Source: Hyaloscypha bicolor E
Lineage: Eukaryota > Ascomycota > Leotiomycetes > Helotiales > Hyaloscyphaceae
Assembly (NCBI RefSeq): GCF_002865645.1
Contig: NW_020194515.1
Location: forward strand, 1,240,001-1,304,000
DNA: 64,000 nt
Direction of reading: 5' to 3'
Shown: positions 34,840 to 48,150 of the stretch, piece by piece
Layout: every line of letters starts with the position of its first letter
How positions within the stretch are numbered: the first letter of the stretch is position 1
Made by a program: the position numbers and the translations under genes
Notes under the pieces: model-generated
Told to the model about the DNA's origin: nothing
Databases searched by the model: none
The model's input: the letters and a program-made list of their open reading frames with translations, nothing else

Positions 34840-37800
34840 GAAATGGGAGAATAGTATTAACCCGGTAACTATAATAAAGGCTGAACTTCAGGAATATATA
34901 ACTACCAAGATATATTAATATATCTTATATAAAAAGAGTAATAATAATCTATAAGATCTATTTTAGAATAACTTCAAAAACTTTAATATTATAATATATA
35001 GTCTAATTAACTATATACTTATATAAAATCTTTAAGCCTAACTTTGGTATAGTAGTATCTATATTAAACAGAATTACAGAAATCTTACTATTATATAATT
35101 CTTTATTAACCTTACCTAAAAAGAAATAAAGAGTATATAGAATAAAGCTAATATTATTAATAATAATCTAATTAGAATAGATCTTTTTTAGGGACCTATT
35201 ATATTAGTTTATCTTATTCTAGATAGAACTAGATATAAGGAAACTAGATAATCTTAATCGAGAAATCAAGCTATTTATTTACTTTTTCTAAATTAAGGCT
35301 ATTTACTACTTCTACTTTTATTATTATTAGTATTACTACCGAACCCGAATTATTATTAATTAGTATCTACTATTTCTGCTAGAAAGCTTATTAGGGAAGT
35401 AATAAAGATATATTCCGAAATATAAAAGTATAATAGAACTAATAGTAGTTTTAATTATAAACTTACTATTTTCTTCGATATCTACTAATATATAAAGCTT
35501 CTAGAAGAGGTACTAGTAAGAGCTTTTACTCCTATATTAAAGGAACTAGTATAAAACTACTTCTATAATAACTAGCTCTCGAGTTATATATATAAAGAGG
35601 CTTATATAAATATTTATAGCTTTTTTAAAGGCCCCGGTTTCTATTATTGAAATTTAGATAAATAAAATAGTACTATTTTAGTAACTATAATAATAAAGAA
35701 TCCTAAAAAGATAATATTTGAACTTATTTAAATACTAATTAATAACTTATATAAATTATAATATGGCCTTACTTCTATTTTATAAAATACTAAATTCCTA
35801 TATAATAAGATTATTACTTCTTATTAAGGCTTACTAGTATACTAATATATAGTCTCGAATTCTCCTAATAATCTCGGCTAGCTTATTAATAAGCTCTAAT
35901 TATCTATTACTACCTATAAGAAAAAATAATAAATTACTACCGAAATCTACTTTATTAATTAATAATACTATTCTTAAAACTCTCTAAATTACTATCTGTT
36001 CGGAAATTATTAATATAGATCTAGCTATAACTTCGGAACTTATAATAACTATTCTAAGCCCTATAATTATAATAATTATATTTTAAAGTCATGTTTTATA
36101 TATAAGAAATGCGAATACTACTTATAGAAATATATACTAGAGAAATAAGAGGCCAAGAAAGCTTAATTTAAAAATAGAAATATTTACTAATTTAGATCCC
36201 GAAATACCTGTAATTTTAATAAATACTTTAATAATACTTATATATAGTATATTACCGAATTTAAAGAAGAAGAGAATAACGAGAATAGTAAGAATAAACT
36301 AGTAAGTAATACTTTTAAAGCTTTATTAATAGAAATAAATAAAGAAAAGAAATATTACTCTAATTCTTATTTTACTTTTATTAAAAGCTTCCTAGCCGCT
36401 TCTATAGCCCCTGCTCCTGCTATTTCTATAACTAATACTTTTATAAATAACCTTATTTTTTTTCTCTTATATTAGATAATAGATAAAAATTATATTCTAG
36501 AATCTACTAAATAAATAAAGAATATTCAGATATTTATAATTAATAATATATTAAGATATAATATTTACTACTTTTATAGAATTATAATTAATACTAGAGC
36601 TTCTAGATTCTTAACTATTAGTTCTAACTAATTCCAAGCTTTATAATAGACTAATAATAGTATTAAATTTAATAAAACTACTAAAGATTAAGTTAATATC
36701 TAGTTTAGTATTAGATCTATATTTTCTATTAGATCTATAATAGTAAGAATACTAATTAGGCAAGTATAATTCTATATTATACCTATAAAAACTTTATTTC
36801 TATTTAGCTTAGCTAATATAAATAAGCTAGAAGTTTATTTTAATAATCTTACTAATTATCTTATTATTTCTACTAAATATTTTATACTTATAATATAATG
36901 TTTTAGATACTCTTTCCTGCTTTAGAATACTATTCTATAAAGCTTTATTTCCGAATTCTTTACTTATAATTCCTACTTTCTTATAGAAATTAAATTATAA
37001 TACCTATATTACTATTTTAGTTATTTATTTATTAGTAAGCTCTGAAATATACTAGAATAAATAGGCTATAATATTAATATAGAAGCCCTTAAATATCTTA
37101 TAAAATACTATAAATAATACTAGAAATACGAATAATTACTGGAATAATTCAAGTTTAACTTAAGAAATAATATTAGCTTTAATTACTTTATTATTATTAA
37201 TATTTTCTATATTTCTAATAAACTTGTATTTTATATTATTAATAAAGGCACTTAATATTAAGCCGGCTAATAGCTTTAAAATATTAGTATATTATATATT
37301 TGGAATACTTTAAAGTAGTATTAAATTAATATTTATTTAGGCTCTTCTAATTAGATTATAGCAGATACTAGAAAGCAGTTTACTAGTAAGAAGTTCGCTT
37401 AGCTTATAAATACTATAGGAACTAAGATTAAAATTATTTCTATAGAAGCTTATAATTCTATCGGAATTATAAAATACTACTATAGCCCGATTTAATATAT
37501 TTATCTTATTATTATAAATAAAATTAATAGAATTAATAAGGAAATTATACTTCAAATAGCCTTTAAAGCTATTAATAATTTTGCTAGACCCAATAGTATT
37601 ATCCTAATTCTTTTAGTTTATAGTACTTTATCTTAAATAACCGCATATAATACTCTATTACTAATTATATTATAATAATTAATAGTACTTAAAAAAGTAA
37701 TAGTAAAAATTCGGAAGCTTTAAGCTAGATACTAGATTATAAATATCCTAAATACCCGAAATAGTCCTAGTATTATTAATATTTATAAACTTTCCTTAAA

Positions 37801-39660
37801 TTCGGATATTCTTATATAATATAAAGGAAATACTAGTTAATTTAGTAGTTAGGATAGGCTATATAAGCTAGTAGCTATTAATAGAAAGAACTATATACTA
37901 GCTCTATTATATAGTAATATTATCTTTTACTTAACCTCTATAAAGCCCTTTTATATAAGGAATATTAAGGTTATTACTAATAGCTCCGAACCTGAACCTA
38001 TTTCTAAACTCTATAGTAAGGCTAAAGATAATATAGGTATAATTTCTCCTACTATTCCTGCTATTTTACTAAAGTATAGTAGAGAATACCCTTATAAGAA
38101 CCCGGATTTTATAGTATTTCTATAAAATAATAATCTATATAAGAACTCCCGTTAAGTTAAAGTTACTAGCCTCCTAGAAAAAAATATATTTAAGGTTACT
38201 TCTAGATTTCAGGTACTAAAAGAGATATATATCTTTAATTCCCGGTTTATTAATAAGATTAGGAATAAGGGTATAAAGAGAGAGCTTAAGAAGTCAAGAC
38301 TAGTTATCTAGGCTTATAATAATAGTAAGAAATATATAGTATTAATATAATTGCCTATTATTTAATATATTAGCTAGAAAATTATTTTTAGTATTACTAT
38401 TATAATAATAGATATTATAGAACTATATTTATATAATATTTTATAAGCTTATATCTAATTAATAACCTTACTTAATTATAATTTTTATATTAACTTATTT
38501 TATAAGCTTATTAAAGAACTAAATCAAAATAATAATTCGGTTCTAAAGATTATAAAACTATTATATAATATACTAGAAACTAGAAACTACTAGTTTAAGA
38601 CTTACTATTTCTACTATATTAATAAGCTTTCTATAAAATAGTTAATTTATAATTCTTGCCTCTTCTATAATAAATAACTCTTCGGAATTATTAGCCTTTA
38701 AACTAATAATACTCTATTTATTAGAAATAATAATTTTATAAAAATAAAGTAACTAAAGCTTTAAGAGGCTAAGTTCTTGGCTAAGAAATATAAATGCCTT
38801 ATTATTAATTATAATCTCAAGTTTAATAAAGGTATTATTTATATAAATACTACTAGAATTACTTTTATATAAGAATACTAGTATAAAAACCTTTGAATTA
38901 TTTCTATAAAGAATATTACTACTATAAGTAATAGGGGTACTATTTATTAAGATCTCTTTATTAAGAACTAATATATTACCTAATATACTAGAGAAGTATA
39001 TATTATATTAGTTTATTAACTAGAAGCTTTATATAACCTATTAATTATAACTCAGGCTATTAAACCTTCGGAAACTAATATAAAGGCACTTAATAAGTAT
39101 ATTTAATAATAAATTGAGAATATTACTAGAAGACTAAGATTTATAAAGCTAGTAAAAAAGTTCTTATATTTAATTATTTTTATAAATACTTTATTTATAA
39201 ATAATAGAGATCTTTTTTCCCAAATTAGATATATTCTAGTTCTAGTAAATAGAACTAGATATACTAATATTATTTACTAATTCTCTACTAAATATAAGAG
39301 AATTACTAGAAATATTCTAGCTTCGGAACTTTATAGTATGGCTTACGGTTTTAATATAGGTACTTTAGTTAAATCTATAATTAATAAAGTACTAGAAATA
39401 GAACTATTACTAATAGTTTATACGGATTTGAAATTATTATATAAATGCCTTATTAAATTAGGAACTATTCGAGAAAAGTATCTAATAATTAATATAATAT
39501 ATTTCTATTAGGTATATAAATAATAAGAGATTATAGAAATTAAATAAATTAAAAGAGAATCGAATTCTACTAATTCTATAATAAAATCGAAGCTAATAAA
39601 TGCCCTTAAGTATCTAATTAATATAAATACTATATAATTAAATATAGAGAAATAAGTCGA
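34840..39660 (+). mobile_element. Ty1/copia retrotransposon relic, gag-pol
   Basis: The plus strand reads through with RIP-type stops as a copia polyprotein in the order that defines the superfamily: gag with a zinc-knuckle-like segment (C-F-I-Y-K-K-C near 36100), aspartic protease NTRAS (from DTGAS) at 36590-36604, integrase (about 36950-37650), then reverse transcriptase with TNNTLF (from DDTLF) at about 38707-38724. RNase H extends to about 39640, where sequence like LASELYSMAYGF and YTDLKLLYKCL is still readable. Protease before integrase before RT separates copia from gypsy. The LTRs are not cleanly resolved; the repeat copies at 33361-33555 and 39875-40017 are candidates. The element is not functional. 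Confidence 0.82.
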
Positions 39661-39874
39661 GTATAAATAGGGCAGGAAATAAATATATAAGATAGAAAAA
39701 TATTATAGAAGAAGAAGTTATATATAAAAGATTATAGCCTTTAGTATATAACTAAAACCTTAGAAGTAATATAGATATATAAAGTATTTGGGAAATCTAA
39801 TATTAGGCCGGATTAGAGAATTTATATATAATTAGAGAGAGATATTATTTTTTGTATTTTTAAAAAATTTCTAA

Positions 39875-40017
39875 TATTAGTATAGCTATTTTTTTAGGAG
39901 TTATATATATAGTTATAGAATACGGGATACGAGATATAGATAATGAGATATAGGTAATAGGATATAAGATATAAGATATAGTTATATAACCTTGCATCCT
40001 ATTAATAATTTGACTAG
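39875..40017. repeat. Left half of the repeat interrupted by 13.1-kb element copy 2
   Basis: Matches 33361-33503 and ends in CTAG at the LTR junction. The other half resumes at 53131 with CTAG and continues to about 53184. Confidence 0.8.
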
Positions 40018-40320
40018 TATAAGAGGGAAACTATAATAAGACAAAAACCTATATAAAGTATACTAGAATATAAAACATAACTTAATAACAAAATAATAAA
40101 TTAAAAGTATAAATAGTAAAGTATAAATAATATATAATATATAAAAGCTTAATTAATTAAATACTTATAAAGAATTCTTCTCTAAGTCTATAGAAAAACT
40201 AGTTTTCTTATATAATTTCTATAAGTTATATATAAAAGGCCGCGGCCTTTACTATATAACCTAAATTTTAAAACTACTAAAATAATATAATTTTTAATAA
40301 GTATAGCCTACTATATTATA
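40018..40320. repeat. LTR, left end of 13.1-kb element copy 2
   Basis: 303 bp, start TATAAGAGGG (from TGTGGGAGGG), end CTATATTATA (from CCGTACCACA). It contains the perfect palindrome AAAGGCCGCGGCCTTT near 40236-40251. Confidence 0.92.
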
Positions 40321-43300
40321 TCTAATTCCTTATTTATTTATACTTATTTCCTAAATACTAAAAATAATAGAAAAATCCTATTTAAAGTCTGAAATAATAA
40401 AATATTTAGAATCCTTTTCTATTAGTTAATCTAATTTCTTCTCTATATACCTAAAATAAGACTTATTATCTTTAAATAGTTTTATTTCATATTTCCGAAC
40501 TTGTTTAAAAATAATCCGAACTCGGTTAGCTATATTCTTATACTAAATCTAATATAGTTCTCTATATTAATTAGTATTTATCTTTAATTATTATTTAATT
40601 TCTGCCTTTACTATAGGATATTAAGGAGGCTTATTATAATAAATTATATTATAAATTATACTAATATACTCTAAATAAATAGCTTTTTTGAATTTCGTAT
40701 TATTTATAATATTTTTAAATTAATTTTTAATAAAAAGAGAAAGCTTTAGATAAGAGGCTTTAATAATCTTATAAGAGATTTCATTTTTATATATTTTATT
40801 CTTAATAATAACTAGATTTATAGGAACTATAGTAAAAGGCCTATTAAATAGTAAATTATTATTAAGCTATTTTTTAACTTATATATTATTCGAGAATTAA
40901 TACTTTTCTATAATTCCAGACTTATAGATTACCTAGCTAAAAGTATTTATTTATCTAGTTAAATAAATTATATTTAAAGTCTTTTCTCCTATTATCTTTA
41001 GTAAATACTTACTTATTTCCTTAGCTATTTCCGGCTTAAATTTATTAGAAATAGAGAAGTAATTAACATTTTTAAAGAACTTCTTACTAAAAGTAATAGC
41101 CTTTTTATAATTTATAAGAAAAATATAGCTAATATTCTAATACTTTTTACTAAGGTAGAATTTACTATTTAAAGCTTTAGTAATAGCCAGATCTTTAGTA
41201 TTATCTTTATACTAATTATAATTAATATTTCCAGAAGTAAAGTATTAGGCTAGCTAAGAATAAGTAACTAGATAAATAGGATACTTACTTAATACCTTAT
41301 AAAATCCGAGCCATATTAATAGATTTACTATTAAAAGTTAAAAGGCTAAGATAAAGTAGCTATTACTAAGATCTCTATATATTAATATATTATCTTTTTA
41401 AAAATAGAACTATAATATTTCTATCTCTTTTATTAAAAGCTTTTAAATACTAAGCTTCTTAATTTATTTTAGGTAATTCTTTTTATAAATATAGCTATTA
41501 GTATCCAGATTAGTAATATTAGATTTAGGAATAGAGACTATAGTATTAAATTAGAGTTATAGATTAGGATAGAATTAATCGGAAATATAATACTTATATT
41601 TATATTTCTTAATTTCCTAGTTCTTAAAAAAAAAATCTCGTATTTTCTTATTTATTCAAGTAATAGAAATATACTTCTTACCTTTAGTAACTTTATAGAT
41701 CTTAGTAACTAGCTTTAGAATATTCTTAATCTCTTATATATTAATAGAGAAAGTATTAGTAAGTTACTAAATATATATTATATAAAGAGCTTTAAGAAAT
41801 CTATTATTAATCCTATAGTATTCTTACTTATAAATAGGTCTTATAATACTATTATATATTTCCTTAAAGATATATTTATCTTACTAAGTAAGTATTAACT
41901 TTTATTTAGCTAGTATTTTATAGATATACTAGATGCCTTTATTAAATTCTCTGGATTTAATACTCTTGGTTTTTTGCTTCTTTATTCTAAATATAATTAT
42001 AGGAATTTTCTTAGATAATATTTTTCTTTTTAGAATAGAGAGTTCCTCTTTACTTTTTTCTAGTTTACTAACCTTATATTTAATTTAGTACTTAGATCTC
42101 TATTATTTATTAGAAGTCTTAGGTTTAGCTTACTTTCTATTTTTATTAGGTTCTTCTTATCTAGTTATACTAGTTCTACTAGTTTTACTAATAATTTTCT
42201 TATTAGGCTCTATTAAATTAATTCTATTTTTCTTAGCTAGATCTAATTAAATTAAAGCTGAAATTATAATAGGAGCCTATTTTTTAGGCTTATTTCGGAA
42301 AGCAGGAAAAGACTTATTACTATAAATTTCTTTAATTAGGATTCCGGAAATATTAAAAATATACTATTTAGCTTTAAGATTATTAGCTAATAGTAGCTTA
42401 AACTCTAATTCTCTATATTTCGAAATAGCTTTAATATATTTGAATACTTTAGTAATATCTAATTTAGTAAATATACTAGTATTCTAATATTTCTTATCTT
42501 TAATATACTTTAAAATAGCTTTATTAATTAACTAAATAGCTTTATATATTAAAGCTTTTGTCTTAAAAAGAAAGTATAACTTCTTATAAATGTTTTTACT
42601 AAGGTTATTATAGATATTATTAATATATTAGCTAAAAGCTTTATTATATAGTATAATTCTATTCTAACTCTTAGTATTAAGACTATTTATTATAGTCTTA
42701 ATCTTATTAAGCTTTTCTTATTTATTTTTAGAAATGCCTTTAATAATATTCTCGAATTTCTTATTATTAGCTTAGTAGTTCTTTAGTTTCTCCTTAGTTA
42801 ATCCTAGTCTAGTTCCGTTTCTAATAAAGGTTTTTTATTTTAAGAGCTTATTATATATATTACTTAGCTTATCTAGGATATTTATATTAAATTCGGTAAT
42901 TATAGCTATCTTTTCTAATATTAATAGGCCTTTTATAACTGCCTAAATTTCTTTAATATTCTAAACTTTAATACTATTAATCTATAGGCTTTTAATAATA
43001 TTATAGTTTATAAGAACTAGCTATTATATTTTACTAACTTGAGAAATCTATTCTTTAGCTATTTTATTATTTTTAATAGGTTATAAAAATATTATTAATA
43101 TAATAATTATAGGTTATAGAATTAAAGGTTTTTAAGATTATAAGAATTTCTTTTAAGTATATTCCAAAATAAAGAATAAATTAGAATAGTTTTAAATTAT
43201 ATAAATATATTATATATATTTGAGTTTTTCTTTCTTTCTAATAAGAAAATAAAACTAAAATAATAATATATATAATAAGGAAAATAGATATAATAATTAG

Positions 43301-46300
43301 ATATATTTGAGGTAATATAATTATAAATTAGAAATAATTATAGAAAATAAAATATAGAATTAGGCTTTTATTATAGAAAAAAATATAAATATATATATCT
43401 AAGAGAATATAATTAAGGAAATAATTAAGGCAAGTTAAACTAAATAGTAATAATAAGGAAATAAGAAAATAATATAATAGAAATATAAATATAGTAATAA
43501 TATCTAAAGTATTAGAATATAAAAGGAAATAATAAAAATTTTATAATATAGGTATATCCCGACTTTTTATTTATTTAGAAATATTTTTATTAATTCAAAA
43601 AATAATATAAAAAAAGAAAAATAATATAAGAAATATATAAAAAATAAGATATATAAGTATATTAAAAATATTAGAGAAAATATAAAATAAGTATTAATAG
43701 AAAAGAAATTAAAATAATAGGATTAAAAAATAACTTAGAATAAGGTATTATTTTTTCTAAAACTAATTTATATTTCTTTCGAAAACTAATTATATTTATT
43801 TAGTATTTATTAAAATTAACTTTAAATAATATAAAATTATTTAGTTATTTGGGACTTTAAAGTAATATTTATATTAATAAAAGTAATATTAAAGATATTA
43901 AAATATATAGAAAAAAGAACTATAAAATAGTATAAATAGAATTTATAGTATTATTATTAAGTTTGGAATAATTAATATTAAAATTAATATAAAATATAAA
44001 AAGATTAGATATTCCGAATTAATATTAAGGATATAGGAATTATTTAGATAATATTTAATAATAAGAAATAGATTAATAATAAGAATTAGTAAATTATATT
44101 AGCTTTTTAAAGAAATAATTAGTTTCTAGTAATAAAATAGTATCTTAATTAGGAAATAAATTCTATATAAAAGAAGTTTCTTTTATATAAAAATAGAAAT
44201 ATATAATATACTAATTAAGCCTTAATATAAGTTTTAAAAGTAGCTATAATTATATTAAAAAAGAAATAGGTTTTCTAATATAAAATAGGCTTTAAATAAG
44301 TAAATCTAGTTTATCTAATATCTAATAGATTTCTAGAATTATATATTATTAAGTATTTTCGGAAATAACTATTAGGTTTAATAAAGTTTCTTTTTCCTTT
44401 TATAAGGCTTCTAGTTTAGCTATTTTATCTATATATAACTTCTAATTAGGAAGTTTATTTAGATATTATAAGGAAACTTATAATAGTAATTTAAATTAAA
44501 ATTAAAATCTATAGATATTATAATCAAGCTTTAGATTAATATAAGCTATAAGAATAGCTAGTTAAAAAGACAAATAAAGTCTTTAAAAGATTTCTAGTTT
44601 AGTAAAATATATATAAAAGACTTCCTTTTTTTTTTTTTTCCCCTAATTCTAAATATAATTACTATTTATTACTATAATTTAAAATCAAAAGTTTATAAAA
44701 TAATTTCTTAATTTCTTATTTATTTTTATACTAAAAAAATCTTTTATATTCGATTTCCAAGATCTAGTAATAGAATTTTATATATTAAAAATACTATCTA
44801 GTAATAGTAATTAGATAATAATAAAAAATAAGTAATAATAAAGCTTATCTAATTTCTAGAATAATAGTCTAATAATAATATTTTCTAAAGATTATAAATA
44901 TTAGTTAAAAGAAAAAAATAAAAAATAAATAAAGAATTAAAGATAATAAGTTTTATTTTAGGTTAAAAAGAGCTTTTATTATTAAATACTTTCTTCTAAT
45001 TCTTTATAAAAGAAATATATTTTATTTTTTCTAATTCTAGTAACTCTAGAATATATATAATAATACTAGTAGCTTTCTTAATTTCCTAAATACTATTTTA
45101 CTTATAATATTTTATAACTATTTCTTTTTCTAGTTCTATATCTATTTTGAAATATTTATTTATAAATATATACTTATTATTAACTTTGTTTTTAGGGAAA
45201 TACTAGAATTTATTTCTTTTAATAAATTATTTAAGTTAATTCCCGGTATATATTCTTTAGAATATAGTACTATTAAGTTCTTCTAGTATATAGTATTCTT
45301 TTAGTTAATCTATATATCTTATTTTATATAGGCTAAACTAATAATATAGTAGCTTTATATTCTTTAATTTATCTTAATTTATTAATTTAATATTATATAT
45401 AAAAACTAGATTTTTTTTAGAAATAGGCTTTAAATAAATCTAGTAAGTAATATTAAATTATTTCTTTTTCTTTTAGTATTTTTTATTTTTCTTTATTCTA
45501 GCTTCTTTAATATTTTTATTTCTTATTTATATTTACTTTATATATATCTCTAGAAATATTTCTTTATTATAGACTTTATTTTATTTAAATATTCTTTAGA
45601 TTAGAAAATATATTCCTATAAGTAATACTACTTCCCTATTATAGACTATATAAAAGAAAATAAATCTAGTTAGTTTATATATAATAATTTAATTAGTAAA
45701 TAAAATATATAGTAATAAATCTATCTAAGGCTTTTTTCTATCTATTATAAGTATAATAAGTACTTAAATAATTAATTAATATTCTTTTGGAATTATATTA
45801 TTTCTTTTGGAATTATAGGCTAAAATAATAATTCTATTAATTTCTAGCTTATTAAGTTTCTAAATTACTACTTTTTTGAATTTTAATTTATTATTTATCT
45901 TAAGCTATCTAAATAAACTATATTTATAAATAATTTCTTCCCAAATAAACTTAGTAATCTTTTTACTAGTTAGGTTCTTTAAAGGCCTAGTTTTAATCTA
46001 TTCTGAGAAATTATTTCTAGTAATAACTAATAAGTTATATCCTTTATAACCTAGTAATTTAATTATATTAATTCCAAGATAATAGAAAAAAGATATAGCT
46101 TTTATTAGATATAGAGCTTCTTATCTTTTTCTACTTTTATACTAATAAACTTTATAGGTATTAATATATTTCTATATATAGTTATAGTAACTTTCCTAAT
46201 AATAGTAGCTAGCTATTAAATAAAAAATACTTTCTTTTCCGGTATATCTAATCTTATTATATAGCTCTTTAATAATGATTTCTCTTTACTCTTAATTATT

Positions 46301-47399
46301 ATTAATAAGTTAAAATAAATATATTTTAGATATAACTTTCTATAGTAATTAATCTCTTATATTATAATTTAAAGCTTTCTTATTTAACTTTTAAAACTCG
46401 GCCCTAGATATTTCTTCTAATCTAGAAAGTATTATAAGGTATTATATAATATTCTAGTATTATTTAGAATAGCTATTATCTAAGGAATCTAGTAAAATAG
46501 TTAGGTTATTAAGTAAAGTATAAGAGTTAGTATTATTATTTACTATTTTACTAGAGATTATATATAAAAGGCTATAGCTTTTACTATATAACTTCCGGAT
46601 TTTATTATTTTTTAATATTACTAATTTGCTTCTAGATATAGTAAGGCTTTAATTATTAATTTCTAGTAACTAGATACTATTATTTAAATATTTAGTAAAG
46701 ATCTTAGGAATTAGATTTCTTAAAATAATAGTATATAGCCGAACCGGAATTACTTTTTTTAATTAAACTTTTTATCTAATAGGTACTATTCTAATAGTAT
46801 TAAGCTCTATTACTAATTATTTATTAATATTCTTATTATTTTCGGTATTATTTTCTTATTATAAATATCTTAATAATTTATTACTAGTAATATACTTGGT
46901 TTCTTTAATATATTTGACTTTAAAGTTAAATAATTAAATTTATACTAGCTAGTAAGTAACTAGAGCCCTAGGAAAATCTATAGCCGCTTTACTTAGCTAT
47001 ATAATAAGTATATTAGTATCTAGTTTAAGAATAAAGTAAACTTCATATAGCCAGAATTATACTTTCTATAAATATTTTACTAGTTCTTAGTATTTTTTCT
47101 TAATAATATTATATTTCTATTTAGTATTATTTCAGATTCTAGATTTATATTATATAATTTTCTTTTTCCCTTTATTATTATATTAATTAAGAGTTCTATT
47201 TTATTTATCTAGGCTAGTATTTATTACTAATATAATTATTTCCTAATTTTCTAATAAATTATAGTATAATTTATAAAATATTAGAATAATAGTAAGCTTT
47301 TTCTAAAGAATTTATATAGCTTACTTTTATTTATTATTCTAGTTCTATATTATATTCGTTCTTATTAAGTAGTAAATAGATTTAGTAATAATTATAAAG

Positions 47400-48150
47400 C
47401 CTTTAATTCAAATATAGTAGTAAATAATAATTCTAATAAATGCCTTATTTTTAGTTATACTATTATAATACTTTTATCTTAAGATCTTAATAATTCCTAA
47501 GCTTAAAAGACTTTTTCTAAATACTTTATAGATAAAGCTAATAATAATTATATTATTATAATAGAACTATAATTTTTCTCTAATACTAGTTCTAGCTTAT
47601 TTAATTTTATCTAGGATTATATTTAGGTTTTAAAAGTATTTAAATATAAAATACCGAATTCTAAATAAAATAAATTATTTATTATAATTTATATAAAGTT
47701 CCTTAATTCTAATATTATTAATAAATAATATAGTAATTTTAGGAAATAGATTTTCTAGAATAATTATAATAATCTATATAAACTATATAATAGAATTAGT
47801 AGCTTCCTAAAATAATATAATTATTCTTAATAGCTCTAGAGATATTATAAATATAATTAAATCTTTATTATAAGTATCTAGTATAAATTAATTATATTCG
47901 AAAAAGAAATTAATTAGAAAAATATAAATATATCTAGTAAATTCTTCTGAGATCTTATTAGTAAACGGGAATAGGTTAGTATTTTATAAGATTACTAAAT
48001 TCATTTTTATAATAGTATTAATTAGTTTATAAGTTCTAGTAACTTTCTTTATAACTAAGAATTATAAATTTTAGTAAGATTTATTATATTTCTTAAGAAC
48101 TTTATAATTTAGGTATTCTAATAATATTTTTATTATTACTAGTATTAGAG
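47400..48150 (-). pseudogene. Reverse transcriptase relic, 13.1-kb element copy 2
   Basis: Same reading as in copy 1, including the LFINNIR box at 47725-47714 where D-D became N-N. Corresponding blocks of the two copies differ mostly at C/T or G/A, as expected for independent RIP of one ancestral gene. Confidence 0.75.

Noticed and set aside
37337..37555. 72-codon minus-strand ORF
   Set aside because: Antisense to the readable copia integrase on the plus strand.
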